A stretch of 64,000 nucleotides of DNA. Origin: Nereocystis luetkeana. Its lineage: Eukaryota; Sar; Phaeophyceae; Laminariales; Laminariaceae. The notes under the pieces are model-generated. The model was not told where the DNA came from. It made no database searches and worked only from the letters and a program-made list of their open reading frames with translations. Within the stretch, counting starts at the first letter, position 1. Every line of letters begins with the position of its first letter. Shown piece by piece: positions 1 through 12,227 of the stretch. Position numbers and translations under genes: made by a program. The stretch is taken from NCBI GenBank assembly GCA_031213475.1, contig JARUPZ010000002.1, positions 4,535,049 to 4,599,048 of the forward strand, in the 5' to 3' direction.

Positions 1-400
1 CAGTTCCATGGGACTTCAATGCGAGCACTACAGTCCCTTGGAAGTTCCATATGGGACTCCCATGGGAGCACTACCCCCCCATGGAAGTCCCATGTGAGCA
101 CTACCCCCCCATGGAAGTCCCATGGGAGTCCTAAGTGCTTCCATGGGACTCAATCTCTCCAATGGTGCTTCAACGGGACTCCCATGGAACTTCCGTGGGA
201 CTTCCATGGGACTTCCATGGGGCTTCCACGGTGTTTCCATGCGACTGCTGTGGGACTTTCATGGGGGTGCATTGCTTCGGCGGGGCGTCCATGGGACTCC
301 CATGGTGCGTTATGGGAATTTCATCGGGCGTCCATGGTGCTCCATGTTAAGTCCATGGGGCTTTCATCGTGCTTCCCTCCTTGGGGATTTCTATCAAAGC
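1..400. repeat. degenerate 11-bp CCATGG minisatellite
   Basis: Units close to CTTCCATGGGA recur every 11 bp, most clearly at 185-245, and become more irregular on both sides. The invariant part is the palindrome CCATGG. Several frames stay open across the block (up to about 130 codons), but they read only the repeat in different phases, so I do not call a gene. The block runs off the left edge of the window. Related 11-bp arrays lie at 15.3-15.9, 17.05-17.3 and 17.83-19.25 kb. Confidence 0.85.
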
Positions 401-1970
401 CCCGCCAAAGTATCGATATATAGAAAGTACGTTTGGAGTCCGGTTACGCCTAGGGCCCTGTCCACGCCAGCCTCTACTCCGCAGACAGCTACGTATACAT
501 ACATATATATCGTTTTCTGACACTGGTGGAGTGGCATCGGGTTGAGAAAGCGAAAATCCGCAGTCGCACAAGGTTTGATGGAAAACCCTTGGGCGTTCTC
601 GTGGCCAAAGAGGAATATTATTTAGTACGTAGGCTCGTGGCATACAGCATGGGCGCACCAACAAGAAATACCTAATAATGTGTTCAAACCTTGGGACATT
701 TTTTGTGACTCCATCCTTTTGGACATCCTTGAGCATACCCATTTACATACATACCTGGTGTTATTGTTTACCGCTCGCCGCTAAGCACGATTATTGGTGA
801 ATCTAATGTCTTAGCATCCCTCGAGAAACGAGCCTGGTGTTCTTACAGTAGTATTATAGCGTGCGTTTCTTTTTTTGGGGGTCTATAACTGTAGTGAGCG
901 ACATTGTCGGGGGTTACGTCGGTTTGTTGACTGTTGAAATAGTGGCATTAGATACGCGGGTGGTGAAGCTGGTACGGGTGCGTCATGAGTTCGTGTATGT
1001 ATGAGTTGGTCAACCCCAGTCCAACTGCAGCCAACCCCAGCTTTTCCTCCGACCCAACATATCCGGACTGGAAACCGGCCGGCTTAGGGAGCCTCCTCGT
1101 GCGGTGGTTGTTCCCGCGCGGTCTTTTCCATACCAGCCGCTATACCAGCCGCTACTCCACAGACAGCTATTATTGCTAGGAGTATTATAGCTCGGTTTTC
1201 TACTTGTCCTTTGGCGGGCGTTTACGTAGCCAAGAAGAGAAAAAAACATTATTATTATTATTATTATTAGTAATGTGCTATTAAATAATAGCATTCCGAC
1301 AATATAGCGTAGATGCCATTCCAATATAAAACTTTATTGAAATGTCAAAGACGACCGGTATGTCCGAGTTTCTTCCCGTACGTAGCAGGTATATTGCTAC
1401 GTAAGGGTGGGGGTGGATGAAATATATTAGTTGTTGACTTGAAGAAGCTACTACGTGTGGATTAATACATTGTGGCACAGAGGGAAACGATACCATAATA
1501 AGTAAGTGTCGGGGGGGGGAGGGATGGTGGGTCGATGGGAAAGAAAGGAGTGGAGAAGGAACGCCTCCTTCAAATTGTCTCGGTGACTACACAGGTCGCC
1601 ATTTCGAGGAGGGTGTCACGCTTCAAACTCCAGGTTAGGGGCCGCCAGGAAACGAGAAGGAGCAGGGAGGGGGGGAGGGGTGGCAGACCCACACCGATGG
1701 CGTGGGGATGGAGCTTGGATGAGGCTTAAGATTCAAGAAAATAACGTAAAGAGCACATATATATCGAGACGGAGGAGGGAGCAGGGACAACAACTGGAGT
1801 ATCGTAGATTAAGCATGGCGGAAAGTAGACATAGCTAGACCTTGTGCATAGGTTTCCTTTGTTCCCGTGGTATTCTTCTTCCAGGAATGTTTTGAGCGAT
1901 CAACGTTGAAGCTCATGCCGCACATTGTTGGATGGCGAGCATAATATCAAAATAATACCTGTGGTACACA
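401..1970. other. anonymous sequence, no gene recognised
   Basis: I see no coding signature on either strand. It holds a short TA-rich alternating stretch near 490-510 and an (ATT)n tract at 1248-1269. Confidence 0.5.
1248..1269. repeat. (ATT)n microsatellite
   Basis: Seven uninterrupted ATT units preceded by an A-run. Confidence 0.9.
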
Positions 1971-2003
1971 CCAGGTACCTAGCACCTGGTATGATACCTG
2001 GTA
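1969..2003. repeat. cluster of TACCWGGTA-type motifs
   Basis: Three copies of the short motif lie within about 35 bp: two imperfect (CACCAGGTA, CACCTGGTA) and one perfect TACCTGGTA at 1995-2003. It is the first dense cluster of a motif scattered through the non-satellite parts of the window. See the findings for evidence that it is gained or lost as a unit. Confidence 0.8.
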
Positions 2004-2115
2004 TTCCAGTAGTACGTATAGTCCGTGCAGAACTGTAACTCCAGTACGGGTTCGACTTCGTAGTATATAACATTGATATATACCTTGTGTTCTAAGGCAT
2101 TTACATTGGGTAGGA

Positions 2116-2153
2116 GATTGATTAACATTTTACCTTTAGCCCAACGAACTAAG
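2116..2153. repeat. direct repeat, copy 1 (partner at 2618-2655)
   Basis: A stretch starting GATTGATTAAC and running through TTTAGCCCAACGAACTAAG recurs about 500 bp downstream with a handful of mismatches. A shared TTGGTCGTGA follows each copy further on, so this may be the best-kept part of a longer, diverged duplication. Confidence 0.7.
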
Positions 2154-2617
2154 ACGTTAAAAATGGCGTCGTCGGCAGGACATGTGTCGTTGGTCGTGAG
2201 TTCGAAGCTCACGTCCACCAAGAAAAACGCTTTTTGAAAAGAGAGTTTATTTCCTTATACTGTATCAAGAATCTGAAAAAATACTTCTGGATCCCCAAAA
2301 GTTGGGACCACGTCGACACGTATGATATATGTCCGGTCCGTTCCAGGGGGGGGGTGTTATGAGTAGTAGCTAGCTATAAGGCTTAGATTGGGTCGTTTCA
2401 GGGGCGTCCTTGAAAAAGAGAAAACGACACACCACACCCCCAGAGGTCGGGATGGGAAACCGTTGCAACCGTTGTCATAATAACATGATGAATCACGAAA
2501 AAAAAAAAAAAGGATAATCATTATCTTCATTTTTCACTTGGTTCTATTAATAATAGTAACTCTCCCCTCCCTATCAATCTGGGACGGTCCACATTTTTTT
2601 TCCGGGCGCCCTTGGGC

Positions 2618-2655
2618 GATTGGTTAACCTTTTATCTTTAGCCAAACGAACTAAG
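2618..2655. repeat. direct repeat, copy 2 (partner at 2116-2153)
   Basis: Second copy, starting GATTGGTTAAC. Between the copies are a poly(A) run near 2498-2511 and a G-run near 2347. No gene is recognised in 2010-3090. Confidence 0.7.
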
Positions 2656-3092
2656 GGTACATGTATGTCGAATTGAAAAGTACAAAGGCCTTGGTCGTGA
2701 TCGCCTCCTTGGGTAAAGGGGGTTGGATACCGTCAGGAACACAGATAGATTCAATGTACGCAGTCAGTACAGCGAAATAAAGGACTGCTTGAAAAACAAA
2801 ATCGGGTAACCTTGGGCATGGCGAAAGGGACCGTTTCTCGGCCATTCTTGTTGGGAGGGGAAATCGTTAACCAGGTTCTCTGCAAAAAAAGGTATACTCG
2901 TACAGAAAACGTCAAGCGGAGATCTCTCCAAAGTTTTGGTCGGACTCGAGTTGCGAAAAGTGCACCCCCGCAACAAAGGTATGCGTAACGTTTTCGCTCT
3001 ATGTATACGTATACCGACGATAAAGATGCAAAATAATATGCTCGAAATAAAAAGCCATTATTCTACCGATGACCGTGTCATGTACAAGGCGT

Positions 3093-3189
3093 TTAACCCC
3101 TTTAGAACCCCAGTCCCGTTTTGGGGACAAACTACTTGAAATTTGACTGGTTTGTCCCCAAAACGGGACTGCGGTTCTAAAAGGGTTAA
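3093..3189. mobile_element. piggyBac-like MITE with TTAA flanks, copy 1
   Basis: An almost perfect hairpin. The left arm begins CCCCTTTAGAACC and the right arm ends GGTTCTAAAAGGG. The arms run about 40 bp inward through AGTCCCG and TTTGGGGACAAAC and leave a loop of only about 15 bp. TTAA abuts both ends (3093-3096, 3186-3189). TTAA target duplication with termini starting CCC is the hallmark of piggyBac-type elements. At under 100 bp this is a non-autonomous derivative. Other copies lie near 3259-3343, 51982-52068 and 56098-56194, with half-copies near 36.2 and 38.45 kb. Confidence 0.8.
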
Positions 3190-3258
3190 TTAACCGTACT
3201 TTCAAATAAATGCCAGGTCACACACCCCCACACGGAGAAAAGCGGAGGGGGGGGGGGC

Positions 3259-3343
3259 AGTCTCCCCGTTTTTGGGGACAAACCAGTCAAATTCCGAGTA
3301 GTTTATCCCCAAAAAAACGGGACTGCGGTTCTAAAGGGGTTAA
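3259..3343. mobile_element. piggyBac-like MITE, copy 2 (left arm eroded)
   Basis: Same family as 3093-3189, with the loop in the opposite orientation. The right arm is complete, ending GGTTCTAAAGGGG then TTAA. The outer left arm is replaced by a G-run (about 3248-3260). It lies about 70 bp from copy 1, so the two may form a nested or local-hop pair. Confidence 0.7.
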
Positions 3344-3344
3344 C

Positions 3345-4679
3345 AAATTCACCTTCACGGGCCAAGAGTAGGATCATCTACGGCAGTACGTATGAAAAGT
3401 ACTAGAAGTGACGTTGTACAGCAATACAGCAGTCAGTCGGAAGACTCCGAGGCTCCCAACGTGTCAGCCGAATGAAGGGAGTAAAATGCTTGCTTGCGGC
3501 GTGTGGTTTGACATGTCGCTGGGCCGGTTTTAGAAACGTCCCTTTTGGAGCCGAGAATCGCGTGTACCTGTTGTAGCTGGATATGTAGCGCTTTTTGTAG
3601 TGCGAAATCACACCCGCCTCCTCTCTCGTTGATGCCGCTCGACTCCTCAACATGCCTACCCATCTCACACAAGTCCGCAGCAGCTCCCATACAACAGGAG
3701 AAACACCTTACCTTCTCGTCTTTCGTATGAAATTATATCGATACGAGTATGAAGTATCACATCATACCACAGGACGAATTATTCTGCCTTGCAACTGACT
3801 GGTGTGGTACAAACAGCGTTTGTGTACCATGATCGTATTGTGCCGGCAGGTCCCCCTCGCACAGAGGCCGACCGCTAATCAACATCGTTTGTGATTGGGT
3901 GGGTTTTGCTTCGTAGCCTGAAGAACACCGGGAGGAGAAAAGTCTGTCGCAGAAGTCTGAACTGACCAGTGTCACAGTTATCGTCTGATACGTATTATAC
4001 CATGGCACCTTCCGTTATGTATACCACTCGCACTGCTATCACACGCACTTTCTACGTGCGTACACGTACGCATGATGGTGAGTGTTCCCGAAATATAGCT
4101 TTCGGCGATTTCTTTTTTGGGTGCATTTTACAAAACGCTGTCTCACCGCAGAGAAGGGATTGATGCATGCCCGTCCCGGCTCTTGTCTTCCCGACCCGCG
4201 GACAAAAAAGAGGGACTGCGACAGCAAACTAACTGGTAGGTGGGGCCTCTACTGTCTAGGTTACCACTGCTGTGTGTGCACGCCTTCAAGAAGAGTGTTG
4301 CGGTCTTGTTGCTGGTGGTTGCTGGTGGTGTTCTGGGAGGGGGGGGGGCAGAATACAAAATGCGCGAGCTAAAGCAGCCGAGTCTGGGCGCCTTGGTGGG
4401 AATTCGAAAATCGAAAATTCAAATTTGAAATTTGAGACTTACTTGATGGAATCCACATTCATGTACTACACGGGTTTCATGTTGCATGCAGACCTCACAA
4501 AAGAGCGGGTGGATAACACGAATGGTCCTCATGTGTACTCCTGCCTGGTACACAGTAGTATAATGGTGTGTACGTGAACTGTTTCTACATGTCATTCTAA
4601 CATGATATTTATCCATAAACCGGTATGCCTCGCGTAGATGTTCTGCGCCACTTACCGGTATTACTGCAGTATTGGCACC
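3345..4679. other. anonymous sequence, no gene recognised
   Basis: No convincing coding region. It contains a G-run near 4340-4348 and a small self-complementary AT-rich stretch at about 4400-4440 (GAATTC, CAAATTTG). Confidence 0.45.
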
Positions 4680-4689
4680 TACCTGGTAC

Positions 4690-5690
4690 ATACGTACGAA
4701 GTAGTGTCCATCTATCTGCCGCATACGAAAAGCGCCTGAGATTTTCGGCAGCGCTCAATGACCAAGTCATCGCTGTACCGTGTTGTGGCTGAACACTCTA
4801 CGGTACATCACCGACTCTCGGCTATATAGTACTACATGCGTATGACTCAGAATGGTTTTCACCGTGTCAAGGGTTCGAGATTTTGCATCACATGATCATA
4901 TGGCGTACCGAACGTCGACCGATGCACCCATCGGGCCCGGGCAACGCCAACCCCGTCATTCTCCCGACATAAACTACGGCAAACGAGTAGACAACAGCAA
5001 AAGCAGCAACACCCCAAGGAGCAACAGAATGATTGCAACCATCAGAGCACTTTTTTTGTCGCCGGGGTCAAAGTACACAATCCATGAGCTCCAATCCATG
5101 GTGGCCGGAAAAATTTAGTGGAGAAACAGGCAGCGCCTCCGTACCGAGCCACCGTAGCGGTGATCGTTGTTGAGTGATTTGGTTTCGGGCGACGCCTGGA
5201 CCTGTCCAATAGAACAAACTGCGGGAGGGGAAGGAAGTGACGAGGGAAAGGAGGGAGGGGGGGCAGGGGGGAGGGGCATTTACCCAAGAAGAGGGTGGGA
5301 ACATGGGTGGACGGGACCCCTCCATTTCGAAATCCTAGAAGAAACTGGGCAAAAGGCCCAGGCCCCGGCCTTCTAGCACCTTTAGGAGCATAAAAAAACA
5401 CGTAAGGTACCGAGCTTTCCACATTCTTCTGCGGACTTTGCATCCTTTGTTTACTACTAATAGTTGAGTACCTGGTATGTATGTCTCAAACGGTGCTTCG
5501 AGTAGTACTAGTAGAAGGCCTTCCGTTTGGATTGACTTCCGAGTACATTAAGGGGGGCTTTGCGCGGTGTTTGGCGTTCCAAAACGGACTCAGAACGCCT
5601 GCCTTTTACCCGTCACACGTGGCCAACCGACTAACCCCTCAAACCCCCTACAGACATACAGGCAAAAGCTCCCGCTAGAGAGAGGGTATT
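4690..5690. other. anonymous sequence with a purine tract
   Basis: No gene recognised. Positions 5221-5295 are almost pure purine (G and A) on the plus strand, a candidate triplex-forming or G-rich tract. A perfect TACCTGGTA lies at 5469-5477. Confidence 0.45.
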
Positions 5691-6115
5691 CTAACCCTCT
5701 CGAAGGTGTTTCGACCTGAACAACTGACCCGCTTGTAGCGGGTGTTATCCCCCACGACCCGCTATAAAATAATGGAGGGTTTACGCGTCCACCCTCCAGA
5801 GGGCAATAATATGAAACAATAACACCAGATCCCTCTGGAGAGTTTAATCGCACAAGCAACTCTCCATGTATGTATATACAGAGAATAATTCCCCTTGGAG
5901 GGTGAAATCCTGATATCCTCTGAAGTTTTAGTGATACAAAGAAACCCTCCAAATGGAACGGGGTTGAAAACAAGCTCTATACGTATCCCTCTAGAGGTAT
6001 ACACGTCCTCGGCAAATAAATGTAGAAATAACCCTCCGGCGGGGTCAATCAAACCTAACCCTCCAGCGGGGGAAACCCATACACCTGACGGGTTTAATTT
6101 TAATTATAAACGGAA
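5690..6115. repeat. field of short CCCTCC/GGAGGG hairpin motifs
   Basis: Variants of a short dyad (CCCTCCAGAGGG, CCCTCTAGAGG, CCCTCCAGCGGGG, CCCTTGGAGGG) recur roughly every 30-60 bp, usually next to AAC or GTTT. Several single motifs can fold into 4-6 bp hairpins. The 182-codon plus-strand frame that starts here simply reads through the field and the AT-rich DNA beyond (6115-6400), so I do not treat it as a gene. Confidence 0.6.
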
Positions 6116-6403
6116 CTCTCCAGCTGCAACAAGACCGAAGAGGGGCACATTCGGCTCGCCCTCTATCTACAGAGCGGTTATACCAACTTGCCGTCATCGA
6201 GAAACTTGTTTGCCAAAATTATTTACTTGCGATATAACCTCCAAATACAATATATACCGTCGTATGTATGTGAAATTTAACAGGAGGCAAAATATCAGGA
6301 CCGTTCAATTTCACCTCATTGGAAAATATTTCACTAATATTGAAAGAAAGCTGTCCAATAATAACGGTCCAAAAATATCAGGAAAAATGAAATTTACAAA
6401 TTT

Positions 6404-6802
6404 AACAGACAAATCGGAAAAATGGGAACGAAACAAAAAATGAGAACGGACGTTTTTTTTTAGAAAGCAAACCAATTGTGTACAACTCCAAGAAAAAAAG
6501 TTGACAGTCCTGTGGGGCTGTACAGCAGCCTTCGAATGAGCTGTCGCTCAGGCTGGAAGTCCTCGACATCGCCGCGGTAGCCAGCATCTATCTAGAGAAA
6601 TCACAATAGAGCCAGCGTATATCGCTTTTTGCGCCCACCCGAAGGCACGAGATGGAGCATGATCGTTCTGACGAGCTCCTCTCACAGGGCTGGCCAAGGG
6701 GTTTCGCAGGATCATTTTGGTTATCTGATACACCACATGGTTCTGGAGATACGGCTTGGTTCTCATTTTAGGCTTCGTTCCCATTTTTCCGATTTGTCTG
6801 TT
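6404..6802. repeat. inverted-repeat pair, 45-bp arms
   Basis: The sequence at 6404-6449 (key part AAATCGGAAAAATGGGAACG) returns in reverse complement at 6758-6802 with few mismatches. About 310 bp of unrelated DNA lies between. It could be a fold-back element or two copies of a dispersed repeat in opposite orientation. I see no target-site duplication. Confidence 0.65.
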
Positions 6803-6979
6803 ATTTGGGAAAAAATCCCACAAGCAACATGGAAAACAAGCTCTCCGACAAAATCGGCCCAAAAACAAACATATTGATTAACGAGGGTGAGCTGGGCGTG
6901 CGTCTCTAGAGGCAGCGACTTCATCACCTAACACATCAACGGGGTCGTACATGCCAAGCCCTCCGAAGATTAAAACCTA

Positions 6980-9370
6980 AACACCTTCTGGAAGGTATAG
7001 TTACTACGGTAGGCAAGCGATTCAACAACGCTCCAAAAGCAGATTCAACAAGAACCTACGGTGAGACTTGAAAGGGATCGCAGAAAGGCATTTCGTCGAA
7101 ATATCTGAGTGCTGCTCCACCACAGCTACGAACTGAAGGTCGATCGTCTTAGTAGCACGAAATAGAGCTCTAACAAAATGGAAGTGTATGTCGATATGCT
7201 TACTCCGAGCAGAGCTAAGGGGGTTGTCAGCCAACGCGATGGTCCCCTGGTTATCCTCGAAACTTCGGACACATGATCCGCTTAGCTCTGGACAAAAAGA
7301 CGGCATCACTCCGCCGTAAACAAAGCTCCCTTCGCCCCTTCACCCAGGGCGACGTACTCTGCTTCTGCTGTGGACGACGTAGTACTACTTGCTCAACTGA
7401 CGGCCGCACCCCTCAGGGTTATTATCACCCCCGATACCGAGCGCCTATCGTTCCACTTATCAGCATAATCAGCCTCACTAAACGCAGTAAAACCCAATCC
7501 CGAGCCCCGCACAAACGTCAATCTAAGCTTCTGGTCACATGAAACCTTCCAGGCCTCTCGGTAGGGTTGTGGGTATGGCGCGCCACAGCACGCACAGCGT
7601 TCGAGGTGTCCGGCATCGTTATGGCCGACAGCCACATCAAGCTGCCCACAGCCTCCTGGTGCGGTCAGTCTCTTCCGCGGTGTCCGACTTGTGGCGCAAA
7701 AAGTACACCCATGTTTTCTGTGAAAAGTGATCGCACACGATCAGAGTATACCGCTTCCTCCCGACAGACTCTATTACCGTAGGTCCACTCAAATCCACAA
7801 AAACCCTCCCGAGCTTCTACTCTGCTCGTGTGTGCGTGGACTGTTCGATGCTCTTGCGCAGACCCTCCGTCATGGGCCACGCTGTGCACTCCAGTAGCTC
7901 TCCCTCGAGGACGATTCGTTGCTGCTCCGCGGTCTTGCGGGGTAGGACCTCGTGAGGGTGTCTAGCGGCGCAGGGGAAGTCGTTGATGTCAATCGCGCAC
8001 TTACTTGTTGGACAGTTGCCCCGGGGCGAGTACAGTACAGGTCTTTCCCCTACTACTGGGGTCAATCCGGTAGCCGTAAAGACTGTCAAGGGAACCACAG
8101 AACGTAAACACGATCGAACGCTTTTACTGAGTTTGACTACAACCCTCGTGGGGCGTCCTTCGAAAGTGTGGCCGTTTTTAACGAGAGTGGGCAGGGAAAA
8201 TAGGTGGTAGCGAAGGTCCGGCACGTGCGCAACGTTGGTTAACAGCACTTGCACGAGACCGTTTCCGGACAAAAAGAGAACGTTCACGTCGCCGTATTAT
8301 TTGGTCGATCGAGTAGATCCATCAACGATGCGCAGTTTGCAGTTGACTTCCCGATATTTGAGCATGCGGTCTGCTGAGGGCATAATGCGAGTAGACGCGC
8401 CACAACCGCAGATCCAGCTTTCGTCTACTACGTGCCAAGCCTACTCCCCTTCCCACGAGCCACCACTGCACTCGCCAGTCTCTTCGGCCTTGAAAGTTGA
8501 GGTGTGGACCGTACCTACTTCTTGGTCGTCGTTTCTTGCCCCAACCTCGCTCGCCACCACCATGACAGCCTCGTCCTTCGACGTGAAGCAGACATCAGCA
8601 GCGTGCCCACTTCCGTCGCATCCACTGCACGGCTTTACCGTGCAGTTTGCAAGCCGATAGCCCTTATTGCTGCATTCGAAGCACCTCCTTACCAAGGTAC
8701 TACCTTCGGCGGTTTTGGCGCTACTGCTGTCACCACCAGCAGTCCCGACGCAGTCACCACCGGACTCACCGCTCAAGTATGCACCCCTCTCTCCAGCCCT
8801 CGCTGGCTGGTCTGGCTGGTCCTTTACCGGGCCGTTTTCGACAAAAACAGCAGTTTCCCCTCGTCCCGTTGCTACGAAACTACGCGAAGCAATATCCCGT
8901 AAAATCGTCTAATCCCCTGCTGTAGTGTCTCGTACAGTAGTGGGTACTGCCCCTCGTGAGCTCTCTCCTACAGCTGCGCTACCCTCGATGCTGCCGGACT
9001 CCGATCGACCAATGCCTGTTTCAACAGCAGCAGTAGTCTCTCGTACTTCAGCGGTGGGTACTGTCCCTCGTGGGCTTTCCCCTACAGCAGTGGTTCCTTC
9101 CTCTGCTGGGGCCTCTCGTACAGCAGCGCTGCCCCCAGCGCCACCGGGCTCCGATCGACCGTTGTCCCTCATGAACTCGGAGATCATGCTCCTCATGGCG
9201 TTCATCATTGATGCTTGCCTTTGCTCCAACGCCGGTTTGACCTCGCGTTGTAGCTTTGGAACTTCACCGGAAGGATCGTGCTCTACGTGGGCCGACCTCA
9301 CCGAAGATATCCTTGGCTTCTGGAACACCAGATCTCAAACGTTCAAGTCACTATCAATAGTGTGTTCGTA
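6980..9370 (-). mobile_element. Ty1/copia LTR retrotransposon fossil (broken)
   Basis: Internal part of a Ty1/copia-type element, read on the minus strand. From 5' to 3' of the element I recognise a gag-like stretch (about 9.33-8.91 kb), a zinc-knuckle region (about 8.78-8.44 kb), the protease-to-integrase junction (about 8.29-7.82 kb; NVAHVPDLRYHLFSL is typical of the GAG-pre-integrase region), and RNase H in two blocks (about 7.64-7.39 and 7.31-7.02 kb; DNQGTIALADNP and ARSKHIDIHFHFVR are family hallmarks). It is clearly broken, with several breaks, and much of the polymerase cannot be recognised. I found no matching LTR pair on the flanks, so it is probably old and 5'- or 3'-incomplete. 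Confidence 0.85.
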
Positions 9371-10412
9371 GAGTCCAAGCCTAGATGCCCTGACAACCAC
9401 GTGGTTCGATGAGATTCTTTTCAATCGTTGTATTGGAGGACAGAGGGGGGGGAGAGAGCGCGGAGTGCTCGAACTCTCCTCATGAGCACACGGTAAAGTT
9501 CATGATAACGCCCGCGAAGATATACGCAACCATCTACAACTTGTAATCGTCGCTGCTGGAACGATCCAAACAAGGACTCAGCGCCGGTCACCCATATCCT
9601 AAAAATCGATTGACGCCAACGATCATGACAAGTCTCAACACCGCTCCCCTCCCTTATCCGGGAGTGCCTCTACGAAGATAGTATCGCCCATGGAAAACGC
9701 CACGAATCCGCGCCCATCCTCCCTTCGCTGATCGCAGCAATCCTTCTTCCGGTCAATTGATCACCGAATGCCCTATACTCGGCGATATCGTCACGTGCCC
9801 TACCGCTCTGTTCCCCGCCTTCGAGAATGCCGCAAAAGCTCTAGTAGTTGTGTCACGTTGCGCATGCTGCATCACCGCAGATATCACTCCCCACCACCCT
9901 GACCTTTCTCGCCACCCAAACCACAAGCGCAAGACAACCACCCAACACGTACCCAAAGGCCGCCTCGCTGTCGGAGTCTACTGGAATCTGCCTGACCGCG
10001 TTTTTTAACATACCTTTGTTCTGATGAGAATCCGCGCCAGGTGCCCCAATTTGGCGCTCAAACCGAGGGTCCTCTGCCAACCATCATGCATCAAGCTAGC
10101 GAGTGCACAGCAGTGTACACGCTGGCAGATGATCCCAGTCTGTCGTCGCATTCACCAGCCCACCCTGCCCGTCATTGTGGGAATGCGAGGGTGTATGGCC
10201 CTACCACTGCGGTCATGCATGACATTAGTACATCCCTCCCCTTACCCCGCCCCTGTTCTCGATAGTCATGTATGTCGTGGATCATGAAAATATTTTCGTA
10301 CTCTTCAACGTCCCCTATTGGTGACACCCGTAACCCCAGAACATGCCCTGCTTGTTGCTATGGGAAAAAAATCACTCTACTACATGCCCCGTCTGCCGCC
10401 GCCTTTTCTTAC
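9371..10412. other. anonymous sequence; possible small membrane ORF on minus strand
   Basis: No recognised family. On the minus strand a frame at about 10080-9853 reads 75 residues with a hydrophobic stretch (FGYVLGGCLALVVWVA). It could be a small membrane protein or a downstream exon of the minus-strand gene fragment at 10.4-12.0 kb, but nothing decides this. Positions about 10180-10255 look like a diverged relic of the 3' end of repeat B (ATGCGAGGGTGTATGG, GTCATGCATGACAT) followed by C-rich DNA. Confidence 0.35.
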
Positions 10413-12025
10413 AAAGCCTCGTCAAATTTACCTGCACTAAAATGGTTTCCGTATGCGAGCTCTGTCGTCAGGTCTTCGCCTGGCAGCACGTCAACTGGAA
10501 CCCCCGCGCGTGATGTGCTTAAATTTTTCAATTCCCGGAAACTTTTTCTTGCACCCGAAGAACGCTTCCACGGCTCCGGGCTACTATGATGTTTGTCAAC
10601 GACCCGCCCAGCCATCGTAGCACTTGTCCCTACGTCCCATATCAACCCCCCCCCGCCTTCCCCCCGATCATTCGCTACAAAACGTTTCCGACGGTTGTGT
10701 CTAAAACTCTTCAGCAATCGTTCGGCTGTATCCGTCTTTCCACCTACTTTCAATAACAATCCCTGTGCTACCTGCTACCTGCCCACGCCCTTGCTCGTCT
10801 AAGCGTTGGTCGGTCATCGCATATTTTTTCGACAAAGCCACCGACCCTAAAATCTATCCCCCGTCATAGCTCAGCACCCAACCCAACCTCCTCTCGATGG
10901 TCCTCGTCGCGGGTACCTAAGTACTGCTGCTGGTTGCTTGTTAGGTTGGCTCCGTTGTGCTGCGGAACCCGTGCCCTCGATTTTCTTGTTGGCTTGTCGT
11001 CGCACTCTCTCCCTTCTATGCCCCCCTTCCGACCCCACGACATGCCCCGCTCTCTTCCTTATTTCGTTTCCCCTTACGTCCCCCTTTTCACAGAAGGAAC
11101 GCGTCGCTCGGTAGTTTGTACAAATCATCGCCCCGTGTACTGGCTGTACGCAAGAAGTCGCAAGGATAGGAGGCCAAACTGCTATCGTGTTTGTACCTGC
11201 ACGGATTCTCCGTTTGTGGCTCGTGTTGAAGACACGCGTCATACTAGGTGAGGTCATAGCAGCCCCCACTTCTCCCTCTCCGCTCCCTGCCCGCCCCTCC
11301 TCCCACCCTCCCCCGATTCCGTTTCTACCATCCTCTTCCCAACCCACCCCCCTTCCTACGTACCACCCCCTCGCGGTGGTCTCCCCCCCGCCCCCGCCCC
11401 CCTTTCCTACTCCGACCCAAACGTCGGACTCCTCCGTGTGCACTATTTATTACCTGGTAGTTGGGTTGGCGCCAACGAGATCCACATGTAGATCCGTTCG
11501 ATTGGGAGCGGCGGCATCGAGCCTACCTTGCTCGGGCCGGGAACGGGATTCCTGTTTCCTGTTGCAGCAGAAGCCCCCGCTGGGTCATCTCTTCCGCCCA
11601 CTCCTGCAGGTCCTCGTTGAAGTATTTAACGAACGTTAGCTGGAACCGCCTCGAGACTGTCACCAGTGATTTATGTGTATGGAAAATCTGCACGCTTTGC
11701 GCGACTACCCTGAAACGTTCTGACAAGTCGGCCGACCGTCGCAGTGACGCTTGCCCGTCCCGCTGGTGCTGTCCGCTAAATACTGCGCGAGAGTAATTGT
11801 CAGTAGAACAGCAACTCTACCCTATGGCCCAGGATACCTGCTCCCCCCCGTTCCCCTCGCGCCAAGGGGCTCCTTCTGCGCGAAGTCCCGGATATCCACT
11901 CAACACGGCGATGCCAATTGTTGCGTCTCCTCTCGCTCATTACTAAAAAAAACAGCGGCCAAACTCACTGCGTCCACCGTTTCAAACGGCAGGGGCACCC
12001 CGCTCCCGCGCACTGCTGCCCAGAC
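10413..12025 (-). CDS. probable three-exon gene fragment with TPR-like motif
   Basis: Three minus-strand segments bounded by splice-like sites keep one reading frame. They are 12025-11969 (ends before GTGAGT; VWAAVRGSGVPLPFETVDA), 11639-11527 (after TTCCAG, before GTAGGC; contains FVKYFNEDLQEWAEEMTQRG) and 10547-10413 (after GTGCAAG, before GTAAGA; ends LAYGNHFSAGKFDEAL). Intron phases agree (0, then 2), and the introns would be 329 and 979 nt. The final residues match the first helix of a tetratricopeptide repeat (G-N-x-x-F-x-x-G-K-F-x-E-A-L), a protein-interaction fold. The family is otherwise unknown. The frame could instead stop right there, because TAA overlaps the last donor. A SINE abuts the first segment at 12026, so its 5' edge is unknown. 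This is an inference from signals and composition; it could be a decayed gene. Confidence 0.38.
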
Positions 12026-12227
12026 TTTTTTTTTTTTTTTTTTTCCATCCCATTCATTATCTTCGCACATCTTCTTCTCTCTCTCCTTCCAACTCGTAAC
12101 TCAGATCCGGGGTCACATAGCAGGCTCTTCTCCCCCCTTCCCGCTACGGTACGTGCCTTCATTTTTATCGCGAGAAGATTTCAGCCTTTTCTTCCCTCGT
12201 CGACTCGCATCGAATTGTGCCTACCCA
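12026..12227 (-). mobile_element. SINE copy, 5'-truncated
   Basis: Minus-strand copy of the SINE seen full-length at 44714-45073. The poly(A) tail reads as a T-run at 12026-12044, and the body runs to about 12227. Over about 180 bp the two bodies differ at only one position I can find, so both are young. The tRNA-like head is missing here, as in ordinary 5' truncation. A possible target duplication is GGGCAGC on both sides, with a few extra bases next to each end. The insertion abuts the first segment of the minus-strand gene fragment. Confidence 0.85.
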
